A DNA stretch of 64,000 nucleotides from Nitrospinaceae bacterium (GTDB taxonomy: Bacteria > Nitrospinota_A > UBA7883 > JAJDBK01). Within the stretch, counting starts at the first letter, position 1. Each line of letters begins with the position of its first letter. The stretch is from positions 124,001 through 188,000 of the forward strand of contig JAJDBK010000011.1 of the NCBI GenBank assembly GCA_029261405.1. Reading direction: 5' to 3'. The notes below the pieces were generated by a model that was given only the letters and a program-made list of their open reading frames with translations, ran no database searches and was not told the DNA's origin. Positions 1 to 9,441 of this stretch are shown here, piece by piece. The translations under genes and the position numbers were made by a program.

Positions 1-2
1 CT

Positions 3-1112
3 GAACTCGCCAAAGGGACAGGAGACGCCCCGCTGGGTGTGATAATCGAATACCCGGATGACAAACGGGAGCTTTCGGAGCCAGCCGAGTCATGCTCCAT
101 AAAAATTCGTGGAAGCAGAAACGCGCCCGACTGGCCGTTACGTTACGCGCTGGTAGGCGCTGGCGCTTTCGGAACATGTATGCTGGTCCCGCAGATGGCC
201 AAAAGGAAAGATCGTTTCTTTTTAAGAGGGGTGGTAAGCCGCGACGCCGTGCGTGGAGGCAACTTTGCCAGAGCGAATCAGGTGGAGCTTTTTACATCCA
301 GCATCGACGAAGTTCTGGCGGACCCCGACATAGATCTTGTGGTGATAGCGACCCGTCACAGTGACCACGCCGAGCAGGTAATAAAAAGCCTTGAAGCGGG
401 GAAACACGTTTTTGTGGAAAAACCGCTGGCCATGACATGGAAAGAACTCGACCGGATCGTGGAGCTGTATAGCGGGCTTGAGGTCAGGCCCTCACTTATG
501 GTTGGGTTCAACCGGCGCTTCTCCCCGGCGATGACGGCCCTGATGTCGGCCATAGAAGGGCGGCGGTCCCCCCTGATAATGCACTACCGGTTAAACGGCG
601 GTTTCATTCCAGCAGACAGTTGGATTCACGGTCCGCAAGGTGGGGGAAGAAATATCGGTGAGGCGTGCCATATGTACGACGTTTTCCGGTCTCTGGCAAA
701 AGGGCCTGTGACCGCAGTCACCGCATCCGCCATCAACCCTGGCGATACCCCCTACCAATGCAACGACAACTTCTGCGCTACAGTTACTTATGAGGATGGA
801 AGCGTCGGCAACCTTGTCTATACAGCCCTTGGACCTAAACAGGGCTTACCGAAAGAACGGGTGGAGGTCTACTGCGATGGTGAGGTATATATACTTGATG
901 ACTACAAATCGTTGACAAGAGCAAGCGACGGCGAAATTCTGTGGCAGAGTGATGAGGTGGACAAGGGGCATTTTTCGGAACTGAGTCTCTTTGGGGACTC
1001 TATCGCCCAAAACGGAGAACCGCCCATATCTTTCGATGATATCGTCGAAACGACCGCAGTGGCTCTTACAGTCGAGGATCTTATAACTGGCGTGGAAACC
1101 TTGCATGAATAA
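3..1112 (+). CDS. Bi-domain oxidoreductase, C-terminal Gfo/Idh/MocA part (5' truncated by window)
   Basis: The reading frame is open from the first bases, so the gene starts outside the window. The first residues (ending PLGVIIEYP) look like the end of a zinc-alcohol-dehydrogenase domain. They lead into a full Gfo/Idh/MocA NAD(P)-dependent sugar oxidoreductase, with a Rossmann GAGAFG motif, DLVVIATRHSDHAEQ and the family motif VEKPLAM. Two-domain enzymes of this architecture, about 700 residues, are common in exopolysaccharide clusters and are thought to modify nucleotide sugars. A GTG at 39 could serve as a start for a Gfo/Idh-only protein, but the coding-like upstream residues make a longer protein more likely. 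The 3' end overlaps the next gene by 8 bp. The substrate cannot be inferred. Confidence 0.85.
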   Translation, partial: ELAKGTGDAPLGVIIEYPDDKRELSEPAESCSIKIRGSRNAPDWPLRYALVGAGAFGTCMLVPQMAKRKDRFFLRGVVSRDAVRGGNFARANQVELFTSSIDEVLADPDIDLVVIATRHSDHAEQVIKSLEAGKHVFVEKPLAMTWKELDRIVELYSGLEVRPSLMVGFNRRFSPAMTALMSAIEGRRSPLIMHYRLNGGFIPADSWIHGPQGGGRNIGEACHMYDVFRSLAKGPVTAVTASAINPGDTPYQCNDNFCATVTYEDGSVGNLVYTALGPKQGLPKERVEVYCDGEVYILDDYKSLTRASDGEILWQSDEVDKGHFSELSLFGDSIAQNGEPPISFDDIVETTAVALTVEDLITGVETLHE

Positions 1113-2913
1113 ATCAGAATATATCTACATCGATGGCTCCCTTACATGGTCGGGGCTGTTAACAAACGACGAACTGGGAGCTTATACCGAACGGCACAAG
1201 ATCGAGCTGAAAGTTCCCGAACTCTCCCGCATTGACAACCTGGAGGCGGTATACGGCGATTCGGGCGCCAATGGTGTTGTTGTCGGCATGAACCACGGCT
1301 ACCCGGAGAGGGCTATCCTGAAATTTTCCCGTCAGGTGATCCATGAAGGTGGAAAAGTCTTTTACCACTGGCCGAAAGAGAGCGCCGTTGAGGTGATCGA
1401 CAATGAGCGGGTGACAAGCTACTACATACTCATCTTTGTAGTGGCGGTTCATTGCAGAATGGTACAGCTTGGCGTAACCCGGATAGCCGGAAAGATCCTG
1501 CGCCGTCTGAAAATTTTACCGCCCGTCGGCGCCCCGGTTCAATATACCGAAGAGGTAGCGGCTCCTGTCAACCCGGTTGTGATAGCCGCCGCCAACGCCT
1601 CGGATGACGCTGACTCGATCTTTAACAATGCCAGTCCGGTACCCCTCGCGGTTTCAGATATACCGACTGAAAAAAACCGCCTTCCCGGTTGTGGTGTTTA
1701 TTTGAGGCTCGATTTCTGGGCGAAAATATCCTCCGGCGGGAGTTACGGACACACCTGTTACATCGCAAAGGAACTTGCGGCCACCACCGAAAGGTTTACC
1801 GCTTTTATGGCCAACGAATACGACCTGCTCGATGAGTTGGGAGTTCATCAGGTGGAGGTTCCATACGCTCCAAACTACTGCGGTGAAGAGAAAGACCTGG
1901 TGATGGCGACCGAGAGTTACGTCAAGGTCTTGCGTCCCGCCCTCGCCGCTTTGCGTCCCGCTTATATATACGAACGTATATGTCTCGGTAACTACACCAG
2001 CGCAAAACTGAGTCTCGATCTTTCGATCCCTTATATAGTGGAGTACAACGGTTCGGAGATTGCTATGAAACGTAGTTTTGACGGGAACGGTTACGAATAC
2101 GAAGATTTTTATCTCAAGGCCGAGATGGCCGCATTCGCTCAGGCTACCGCTATTGTTGTAGTCTCCGACCCGGTAAAAGAAGACCTTGTGGGCAGGGGTA
2201 TCGACCCCGCGAAGATTTTAGTCAACCCTAACGGAGCCGATACGGACGAGTACTCTCCACCCACCCAGGAAGAACGAAAAAATATCCGGGAGAAACTCGG
2301 ATTCACGGAGGAACAGACGGTTATCGGGTTCACCGGCACTTTCGGCGGCTGGCATGGTGTTGATGCGTTGGCGGAGGCTATTCCCAGAACAGTGGATGCA
2401 AATCCGGACGCGAGATATCTTCTGATCGGCGATGGCAGTTATAAACACATCGTTGACGAAGAGGTGAAAAAACATGGGCTGTGGGGAAAGGTTGTGAGTG
2501 TCGGTAGCGTACCGCAGAGGGAAGGAGCGAGACTGCTCAAGGCGTGTGACATCTTTTTGTCACCCCACAATAAACATATGGTCAACAGCAGGTTTTTCGG
2601 TTCCCCTACAAAACTGTTCGAGTATATGGCGGTAGGTGGTGGCATTGTGGCAAGCGACCTGGAACAGATAGGTGAATGCCTGACTCCCGCCTTGCGCAAC
2701 TCCGATCTTACAGAAAACGATATTAACGCAGGTGACCGCAGGGCGATCCTGTGCGAGCCGGGTGATGTGGATCAACTGGTGGAGGCGACCAATTTTCTGG
2801 TGAATAACCGGGAGGTTTGCATGGCCTTGGGCGCCAATGCACGGACTGCGGCGATTGATAAATACTCGTGGCGCCGTAACGTCGAGAGAGTCTGGGGGAG
2901 TTTTTGTCGATGA
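1105..2913 (+). CDS. Glycosyltransferase family 4/1 with N-terminal extension
   Basis: 602 residues. The C-terminal part from about residue 195 is a GT-B glycosyltransferase. It has a glycine-rich acceptor loop (SSGGSYGHTCYIAKEL), then VNPNGADTDEYSPP, IGFTGTFGGWHGVDAL and YLLIGDG, and the donor-site region SPTKLFEYMAVGGGIVASD. The first 190 residues have no recognisable domain and include a hydrophobic stretch near residues 110-125 that may be a membrane contact. The gene overlaps its neighbours by 8 bp upstream and 4 bp (ATGA, if the next gene starts at 2910) downstream, so it is translated as part of the polysaccharide operon. It probably adds a sugar to the exported glycan; the donor is unknown. 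Confidence 0.85.
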   Translation: MNKSEYIYIDGSLTWSGLLTNDELGAYTERHKIELKVPELSRIDNLEAVYGDSGANGVVVGMNHGYPERAILKFSRQVIHEGGKVFYHWPKESAVEVIDNERVTSYYILIFVVAVHCRMVQLGVTRIAGKILRRLKILPPVGAPVQYTEEVAAPVNPVVIAAANASDDADSIFNNASPVPLAVSDIPTEKNRLPGCGVYLRLDFWAKISSGGSYGHTCYIAKELAATTERFTAFMANEYDLLDELGVHQVEVPYAPNYCGEEKDLVMATESYVKVLRPALAALRPAYIYERICLGNYTSAKLSLDLSIPYIVEYNGSEIAMKRSFDGNGYEYEDFYLKAEMAAFAQATAIVVVSDPVKEDLVGRGIDPAKILVNPNGADTDEYSPPTQEERKNIREKLGFTEEQTVIGFTGTFGGWHGVDALAEAIPRTVDANPDARYLLIGDGSYKHIVDEEVKKHGLWGKVVSVGSVPQREGARLLKACDIFLSPHNKHMVNSRFFGSPTKLFEYMAVGGGIVASDLEQIGECLTPALRNSDLTENDINAGDRRAILCEPGDVDQLVEATNFLVNNREVCMALGANARTAAIDKYSWRRNVERVWGSFCR

Positions 2914-3770
2914 AGGATGAGACCATGGATACAGAAGAGAAGAAAGGGAACGCCTCCCTTGAAAGGATCGACGCCAACGACGAATACAAGGAGCAGACCC
3001 AGGACCAGTGGAATAACGATCCTTGCGGTTCCCACTACGTTGAGGACGCAAAAGAACACACGCTGGAGTGGTATCTCCAGGTGGAGCGATACAGGTACGA
3101 TGAGTACGGCCCATGGATGCCTGAGGATATGGAGTTTTCCCGTCATTCCGGAAAGAAACTGCTCGAGATCGGCGCAGGGATCGGCACAGACTTAAGCCAG
3201 TTCGCAAAAAACGGGGCCGAAGTTACCGATATAGATCTTTCAGCGGGCCACCTGGCTTTGGCAAAAGAAAACTTTGAACTGCGCGGTCTTGATGGAACTT
3301 TCGTACATCACGATGCGGAGACGCTCCCTTTCGATGACAATACCTTCGACGTGGTATATAGCAACGGAGTCATCCACCACACACCGAACACGTCAAAAGT
3401 GGTGCGGGAAATCTACCGGGTGTTAAAACCGGGCGGCAAGGTCATTATCATGGTCTACGCGGAGCATTCACTTCACTACTGGGCAAGACTTGTCTACGCT
3501 CTCGGACTGCGAAAAAATATGCTCGAAGAGTGGTCGATAGGAGAGATCATGTCGCGGCATGTTGAGCTTTCTGAAACCGGCGCAAAACCGTTGGTAAAAG
3601 TGTATACAAAAAAGCGGATCGAAAAGATGTTCTCCACATTCAAAAACATCAGCGTAATAAAACGCCAGCTTATCCGGGCGGAGCTTCCACCATATACAAG
3701 CTGGCTTCCCCTTCCTCTACTGGGCAGGATCATGGGGTGGAACCTGATCCTCAAAGCGGAAAAACCGTAG
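2910..3770 (+). CDS. Class I SAM-dependent methyltransferase
   Basis: 286 residues when started at the ATG at 2910, which overlaps the upstream TGA as ATGA. A TTG at 2904 is also in frame but less likely. The Rossmann methyltransferase core is clear: motif I LLEIGAGIGTDLSQFA near residue 85, an acidic residue ending strand 2 (DIDLS), ETLPFDDNTFDVVYSNGVIHH and the post-motif LKPGGKVIIMVY. The family is Methyltransf_11. It most likely methylates a sugar or a lipid-linked intermediate in the surrounding polysaccharide operon. The acceptor cannot be told from sequence. Confidence 0.85.
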   Translation: MKDETMDTEEKKGNASLERIDANDEYKEQTQDQWNNDPCGSHYVEDAKEHTLEWYLQVERYRYDEYGPWMPEDMEFSRHSGKKLLEIGAGIGTDLSQFAKNGAEVTDIDLSAGHLALAKENFELRGLDGTFVHHDAETLPFDDNTFDVVYSNGVIHHTPNTSKVVREIYRVLKPGGKVIIMVYAEHSLHYWARLVYALGLRKNMLEEWSIGEIMSRHVELSETGAKPLVKVYTKKRIEKMFSTFKNISVIKRQLIRAELPPYTSWLPLPLLGRIMGWNLILKAEKP

Positions 3771-3777
3771 GCCCATT

Positions 3778-5850
3778 GTGATCTCAAGATTAAAAAGGGT
3801 TTTGGCCCGAATCGTAAAAGGGGGGGAGAAACCGGAAACGCCAGCCGAAGAGCCGAACGGTTTTTTTGATGACCTTGCGTTGGCTCGAATTACCGAGGAC
3901 GACTGGATATCAAAATTCAGGGAAGGTCGATTTTTCTACACCGATATCCCGGATGAAGCGGTAGCTTCGATAAAGGGAAAATTTACCGGGCCGACAGTAA
4001 AAACCGTTGAACTCGCCGACACGATCATTGAGCATAAATTCGATCTTTTAGGTAGCGGTCAGTTTGTTCCGGTCGATCCTGACCGGCAGGCGAATGATGG
4101 ATATATACCGATCAACTGGCTCACCGATCCTGTGGAGGGTGTAATATTTCCCTCCGGGTTCCATCATAAAAAGTGGAACATGGAGACCATGCGCCCCGGC
4201 CTTGCCGACATAAAACATCCGTGGGAACTTTCGCGCTGTCAACATTTCACCGCTCTGGGGCAGGCTTACAGACTAACTGGTGAGGAAAAATACGCCAGTG
4301 AAATAGTGAACCAGATTCGCGATTTTATGGAGGCCAACCCGGTTGGTATGGGTGTCAACTGGGTCTGCACCATGGACGTTGCCATCAGGGCGGCGAATAT
4401 GGCTATCGGCCTCACCATGATCCGCTCGTGTCAGACGATCCCGGAAAAGGTATTAATGGAAACCTGCAAGGCTCTCTACGACCATGGCATTTTCATCTTC
4501 AGGAACTTTGAGAACAACTACGAAGTGACAAGCAATCACTACTTGAGCAATATTACCGGTCTTTATTATTTGGCGACGATGTTCGGAAAACTTCCGCAGG
4601 CGGCGGAGTGGAAAAAACATTGTAGAAAGTCGCTGGAGGAGGAGATAGAACTCCAGATCCTCAATGACGGGGCGGATTACGAATCTTCCGTGCCGTACCA
4701 CCGGCTTGTCACAGAGCTTTTTATGGGACCGGCGCGACTGGCGGAATTTTGCGGCGAACCTTTGTCGGAGCGTTACCTTGAGCGGTTACGTTGTATGGTC
4801 GAGTTCATGGCAGGGGTTATGCGCCCCGACAGGCTTACTCCGCAGATAGGCGACGCCGACGACGGACGACTCCATATTCTCGCAGGTTACGGTGATTATA
4901 AACCGCAGGATACACTGCACCTGTTCGGCCCGGCGGCGTTCCTGCTCGATAATAAAAGCTGGCTGTCTATGGCGGGTGAACGGGAGTTGTGGGAGGCGGC
5001 CTGGTGGGGGTACGATGTTAACGATGTCAAACCTTCAGATTCGCTTCCGCCCGATAACATCACCGCATATCGGAACGCGGGTCTCTATGTAGCGCGGCGC
5101 GGGGAAAACTATCTGCTGATTTCAAACTCCATTGTCGGCACCAAAGGTTTCGGTAACCATAAACATAACGACCAGCTCTCTTTCGAATACCATGTTGATG
5201 GATCGCCGCTCATTGTCGATCCCGGAAGTTACGTCTATACATCCGATCCGGACGCGCGGAATCTTTTCCGGAGCAATACATACCACAACACAGTAACCAT
5301 AGATGGCGCCGAGCAGAATGAAATGAACCGGGAGTGGCTCTTCCGGTTATTCGAGAAGGCCAATCCGGAAACCCTTGAGTGGGAGGCCGGGGATGAGCGG
5401 GTTAGATACCGGGGAGTTCATACAGGTTACATGGAGCTATCGTCGAAAATCACACATGAACGAACGTTTGATTACAAACCTGATTCAGGTGGTCTGTTCA
5501 TTTCTGACCGGTTGACAGGTGACGGGGCGCATACGGCCACATGGCATTTCCATCTTTCACCCGGCGTTTCGGCTAACCTTGGAAAGGGCGCGTGTCTCCT
5601 CTCGGTTGGTGGCGCGGAATACAGGATTGAGTATCCCGGAAAACTGGAGGCGAGAATATCGGACGTGTTCTACTCCCCATCTTACGGCGTTAAAATTCCG
5701 TGCAAGGCGCTCGACCTTTCATGTTATGTCGATCAGGACGAATCGTCGTCCTGGTTCTTCGCGATAGGCTCAAACGGGTGGCTGGACAATGATGAAACTA
5801 GAACCAGTGTTGAGAAAGCCAGGTCAGCAATGAACGGAACTTCCAGATGA
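3778..5850 (+). CDS. Heparinase II/III-family protein
   Basis: 690 residues from a GTG at 3778, 7 bp after the upstream stop. The N-terminal half looks like the alpha/alpha toroid of the family (HPWELSRCQHFTALGQAY, NNYEVTSNHYLSNITGLYYLA). The C-terminal beta domain carries the signature GNHKHNDQLSFEYHVDG near residue 458, then PLIVDPGSYVYTSD and FRSNTYHNTVTIDG. No signal peptide is evident, so it may act in the cytoplasm or on lipid-linked intermediates. Relatives in O-antigen and exopolysaccharide clusters are often called alginate lyase or heparinase, but their reaction is usually unproven: lyase, epimerase-like or editing roles are all possible. It overlaps the exporter permease gene by 4 bp. 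Confidence 0.85.
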   Translation: MISRLKRVLARIVKGGEKPETPAEEPNGFFDDLALARITEDDWISKFREGRFFYTDIPDEAVASIKGKFTGPTVKTVELADTIIEHKFDLLGSGQFVPVDPDRQANDGYIPINWLTDPVEGVIFPSGFHHKKWNMETMRPGLADIKHPWELSRCQHFTALGQAYRLTGEEKYASEIVNQIRDFMEANPVGMGVNWVCTMDVAIRAANMAIGLTMIRSCQTIPEKVLMETCKALYDHGIFIFRNFENNYEVTSNHYLSNITGLYYLATMFGKLPQAAEWKKHCRKSLEEEIELQILNDGADYESSVPYHRLVTELFMGPARLAEFCGEPLSERYLERLRCMVEFMAGVMRPDRLTPQIGDADDGRLHILAGYGDYKPQDTLHLFGPAAFLLDNKSWLSMAGERELWEAAWWGYDVNDVKPSDSLPPDNITAYRNAGLYVARRGENYLLISNSIVGTKGFGNHKHNDQLSFEYHVDGSPLIVDPGSYVYTSDPDARNLFRSNTYHNTVTIDGAEQNEMNREWLFRLFEKANPETLEWEAGDERVRYRGVHTGYMELSSKITHERTFDYKPDSGGLFISDRLTGDGAHTATWHFHLSPGVSANLGKGACLLSVGGAEYRIEYPGKLEARISDVFYSPSYGVKIPCKALDLSCYVDQDESSSWFFAIGSNGWLDNDETRTSVEKARSAMNGTSR

Positions 5851-6752
5851 TAGTCAGGATTCTGAAAAAAATTGTACGCTCCGTTACCGACGATACCACG
5901 AGACTGACCCTTCACAAGTGGAAACGGCTTATGACAGGGTTTGCCCGATCGCTAAAGGAGACCACCTTCGATACCACCCGGATAATGTATGAGAACCGCG
6001 ACATACTCATAGCCATCAGCCGTGTCGATCTTGCAAAACGGTATTCCGGGTCGGTATTCGGCCTGGTATGGGTCGCCCTCTATCCGGCGCTCCTGCTGTC
6101 GATATATGTCTTCGTATATATGGTGGTGTTCAAGATGCGTTTTCCCGGTATGGGGGAGTACGATTATGTACTCTTTATCTTCACCGGGCTGATCCCCTAT
6201 CTTGGATTGGCCGAAGCGCTCACCTCCGGGTCTGTTTCCGTAAAGCAGAACATCCACCTGGTAAAAAACGTCATGCTTCCGATAGAACTGATCCCGGTCA
6301 AGGCGGTGATCTTAAGCATGGTCAGCCAGGTTGTCAGCATGGTCATATTGACGCTCATGCTCGGAATTGGAGGGGTTTTTTCCTGTTACCTCTTCTGGGC
6401 GCCGGTTGTGTTTTTGTTGCAGGTAATGTTTCTTGTCGGGCTGGTATGGATACTCTCGGCTCTTGCGGTGATTATTCTTGATGTCGGATATTTCGTGAAC
6501 CTTGTTGTACTGCTACTGATGTTTATATCGCCCATAGCGTTTACACCCGACATGGTTCACGGAACCCTCAAGGTTGTGATTTATCTGAACCCGATATTTT
6601 ATATGACCGAGATGTTCAGGGGGGCCATGCTCTACGGCAGATATCCGGACGCTGAATTGATGATGGCCTACTTTATTATGTGTGTTGGAACCTACTGTGT
6701 CGGCGCCATGTTTTTCTGCAAACTCAAAGGGGTGCTGGTTGACTATGAGTGA
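5847..6752 (+). CDS. wzm: Polysaccharide ABC exporter permease (Wzm-like)
   Basis: 301 residues and an ABC-2 type permease. A cytoplasmic N-terminus is followed by the family element DLAKRYSGSVFGLVWVALYP, then about six hydrophobic helices, including FIFTGLIPYLGLAEALTSG, LVWILSALAVIILDVGYF and LVVLLLMFISPIAFTPDMV. This matches Wzm/TagG permeases that move completed, lipid-linked polysaccharide across the inner membrane. The start overlaps the heparinase stop (ATGATAG), and the 3' end overlaps the Wzt-like ATPase by 8 bp, so permease and ATPase are translationally coupled. Confidence 0.93.
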   Translation: MIVRILKKIVRSVTDDTTRLTLHKWKRLMTGFARSLKETTFDTTRIMYENRDILIAISRVDLAKRYSGSVFGLVWVALYPALLLSIYVFVYMVVFKMRFPGMGEYDYVLFIFTGLIPYLGLAEALTSGSVSVKQNIHLVKNVMLPIELIPVKAVILSMVSQVVSMVILTLMLGIGGVFSCYLFWAPVVFLLQVMFLVGLVWILSALAVIILDVGYFVNLVVLLLMFISPIAFTPDMVHGTLKVVIYLNPIFYMTEMFRGAMLYGRYPDAELMMAYFIMCVGTYCVGAMFFCKLKGVLVDYE

Positions 6753-9441
6753 TCCTGTCATCCGCGCGAGGAACCTCTCAAAAATATACCGGCTCTACAC
6801 CAAACCTCATCACCGGTTTCTCGACCTTTTCGGGCTTTTGGACAAGGCGGACGGGCTCTATACAGAACACGCGGCCTTGAGCAATGTCTCCCTTGATATC
6901 GGACGTGGAGAGAAGATCGCCATCATCGGACGGAACGGCGCAGGGAAAAGCACGTTCCTCAAAATCGTTTCCAAAGTGATAGAGCCGACATCAGGCGTGA
7001 TCGAGATTAACGAGCGGATTCACGCCCTGCTCTCCATAGGGACAGGGTTTCATCCCGATTTTACAGGCCGCGAAAATGTCTACTCCTACCTGGCCCAACT
7101 CGGCGTCACCGGGGAGGAGGCGGAGGCGCGAGTCGAAGAGATCATAGAATTCGCCGAACTCGAAGAGTATATTGACCAGCCGACAAAAACCTACTCAAGC
7201 GGTATGGGGGTGAGGCTGATGTTCTCCACATCTACTTCCATCGAGCCTGACATACTGATCCTCGACGAGGTTTTAGGAGTCGGTGACGCTTATTTCGCCA
7301 ACAAGAGTTACGAGCGCATCAACCGACTTTGCACCGAGGGGGGGACCACTCTTCTTCTGGTAACCCACGATGTCTATTCGGCGATGAAAATATGTGATCG
7401 CGTTATCTGGATCGATCAGGGGAAAGTCCTGATGGACGATGTAAGCTCCGTTGTGGTCAAGGCGTATGAAGACTCCATAAGGGAGCAGGAGGAACGCCGG
7501 TTAAGAAAAAGAAAACTGCTGAAACTTGAAGGCATGAAGGATGTCGGAAAGAGCCGGGTCGGCCATGTTTTAGTCGAGATACGGGGGAAAGGTAACAGAC
7601 CTCAGCCGGGCCTGATCCATTTTAGCCGTATATCGTACATGCTCGATGGCGAACCGGTGGAGAGCCTCCCTATAGGAGATGGGTTGTTCGATGAGACCGC
7701 TGTCTCTCATCTGGTAAAAGACGCCACGAACTGGGGCGAGTCCTCCATGTTTAACGGCAGGCTGTCACGACCGTTGTTAAACTACGGCTCCTCCTTCCAC
7801 AAAGTGGCCGGAATGTTTGTGGCCCCCGCCGAACTTTTCGATAAAGGATCGAAAGTCAAACTTGTAATAGATTATTTCATGGAAGAGAAGTCGGAGTTTA
7901 CGGTCACTATCTTCAGCGATGGGGAAGAGATCAGTCTGGGCGAACTTGCCGGTGAACCGGGCAAATGGGCCACCGGAGTTTTGCTCCATACGAAAAAGAG
8001 GGACGAGGAGATCGAAGATGGCTCTGTAGATACCGAGAGGTTGAAGGCGCAATCAAACTCCGTTAATACATCGGGTGTCTACGGCAGTGGCGCCATTGTG
8101 ATAGAAGAGGTCAAAGCTGTGGGTGTCGATGGAAAGGAGTGTTACCACTTCATCCATGGGGCGCCTCTTGAGGTCAGGGTCCGGTACAAAATAAACACTC
8201 CCGACCTGAAAGAGAGATCGCAGGTTCTGTTGGCGTTCCACAAGGATGGTGTGCAGGATGTAATGCGTGTTATCACAAGAGAACTGCTGTTTGATGCGGG
8301 CTCATCGCCGACAGGTGTCGTAACCATGAAACTCCCGAAAAACCCTCTTGCGGACGGAAATTACTCCGTAACAGTAATGCTTGCCAAAGAGGGGTATTAC
8401 GACAAGGAACAGACCATGTTCTTTTCGGTAAACCCGGATGTCTATACATGTGTCTCCCGGCTCTTTGATATTGTGGTAAGCGGTGGTGGAATCGTCGGCA
8501 GTGGCACCTCGGTCGTATCTGAAGCGGATTGGTCGATGGATGGGGAAACAGCGCCGCCGACTACCGATAGGCTGGAAATCGATTTTCCGGCTTGTGTGCA
8601 AAGAGAGTTTCCAGAATCTTTCGATGCCGCCTGGTCGTCGATAAACGACATATGGGCGACGATGAAAGACGCTGATTTCGCATCTCTGGTGGAAAAATCA
8701 CCGGAGCTTGAAGGGTATGACTGGCAGACTTATCTGAAATGCAGTGTGGCCCGTATGGTCCGGGCGGTCGATTCGTTTCATGGTTTTGGTGTCGAATCGG
8801 GTCGTCTGCTCGATATCGGCTCTTATTTCGGTAATTTCCCGTTGATGTTCGCCAGAGCGGGGTACGAGGCGCAGGCTCTCGATTCATATGACGGGTACGG
8901 CGAAAGTCTTTCACCTGCTGTAAATATCCTTAAGTCTGAAGGGGTGGGGATTCTTGATTTCAGGGAGACCGGTTACAACCTCGAAGAGATTCCTGACGAT
9001 ACCTACGACGCGGTTTCACTCATGGGGGTGATCGAACATATACCCCACACACCCCGGTTACTTCTGGAGGGGATAACAAGGGTATTAAAACCGGGCGGAG
9101 TCCTTCTGATCGACACGCCAAATATAGCGTATATCTACAACCGCCAGAAACTCTCAAAAGGTGTAAGCCCGCTTGCGTCTATAGAGTCGCAGTTTGAGTC
9201 GACCATTCCGTTTGAAGGTCATCACAGGGAATATACCGCCGACGAGATGGTCTGGATGTTAAAAAGAGTGGGGCATGTCGATATAAAAGTAACCATGTAC
9301 AACTACAGCCTCTACGGTTCGAGCGCCCTTACCGGAGTCGATCTTGAAAACTACAGGGCTATGCTCGCCGATCCGGGGCAGATGGAACTTGTCATGACCG
9401 CATCACGAAAACCTGGCCCCGATGACCAAGGCGCCGCCTGA
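6745..9441 (+). CDS. wzt: Polysaccharide ABC exporter ATPase fused to a methyltransferase (Wzt-MT)
   Basis: 898 residues from the ATG at 6745; a more upstream ATG lies inside the permease gene. Residues 1-245 are a Wzt/TagH-type ABC ATPase with Walker A GRNGAGKST (62-70), signature YSSGM (150-154) and Walker B LILDE (171-175). A central beta-rich region, about 300-610, occupies the place of the Wzt carbohydrate-binding domain. The last 220 residues are a class I methyltransferase with LLDIGSYFGNF, GVIEHIPHTPRLL and VLKPGGVLLIDTP. Typical Wzt proteins are 400-450 residues, so the fused methyltransferase is notable. It may modify the glycan end that the exporter then recognises. The stop lies within the next gene (20-bp overlap). 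Confidence 0.9.
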   Translation: MSDPVIRARNLSKIYRLYTKPHHRFLDLFGLLDKADGLYTEHAALSNVSLDIGRGEKIAIIGRNGAGKSTFLKIVSKVIEPTSGVIEINERIHALLSIGTGFHPDFTGRENVYSYLAQLGVTGEEAEARVEEIIEFAELEEYIDQPTKTYSSGMGVRLMFSTSTSIEPDILILDEVLGVGDAYFANKSYERINRLCTEGGTTLLLVTHDVYSAMKICDRVIWIDQGKVLMDDVSSVVVKAYEDSIREQEERRLRKRKLLKLEGMKDVGKSRVGHVLVEIRGKGNRPQPGLIHFSRISYMLDGEPVESLPIGDGLFDETAVSHLVKDATNWGESSMFNGRLSRPLLNYGSSFHKVAGMFVAPAELFDKGSKVKLVIDYFMEEKSEFTVTIFSDGEEISLGELAGEPGKWATGVLLHTKKRDEEIEDGSVDTERLKAQSNSVNTSGVYGSGAIVIEEVKAVGVDGKECYHFIHGAPLEVRVRYKINTPDLKERSQVLLAFHKDGVQDVMRVITRELLFDAGSSPTGVVTMKLPKNPLADGNYSVTVMLAKEGYYDKEQTMFFSVNPDVYTCVSRLFDIVVSGGGIVGSGTSVVSEADWSMDGETAPPTTDRLEIDFPACVQREFPESFDAAWSSINDIWATMKDADFASLVEKSPELEGYDWQTYLKCSVARMVRAVDSFHGFGVESGRLLDIGSYFGNFPLMFARAGYEAQALDSYDGYGESLSPAVNILKSEGVGILDFRETGYNLEEIPDDTYDAVSLMGVIEHIPHTPRLLLEGITRVLKPGGVLLIDTPNIAYIYNRQKLSKGVSPLASIESQFESTIPFEGHHREYTADEMVWMLKRVGHVDIKVTMYNYSLYGSSALTGVDLENYRAMLADPGQMELVMTASRKPGPDDQGAA

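Noticed and set aside
2560-3207. A 215-codon - strand frame opposite the glycosyltransferase and methyltransferase genes
   Set aside because: It is antisense to two clear genes and its protein is Arg/Ser/Pro-rich with no domain.
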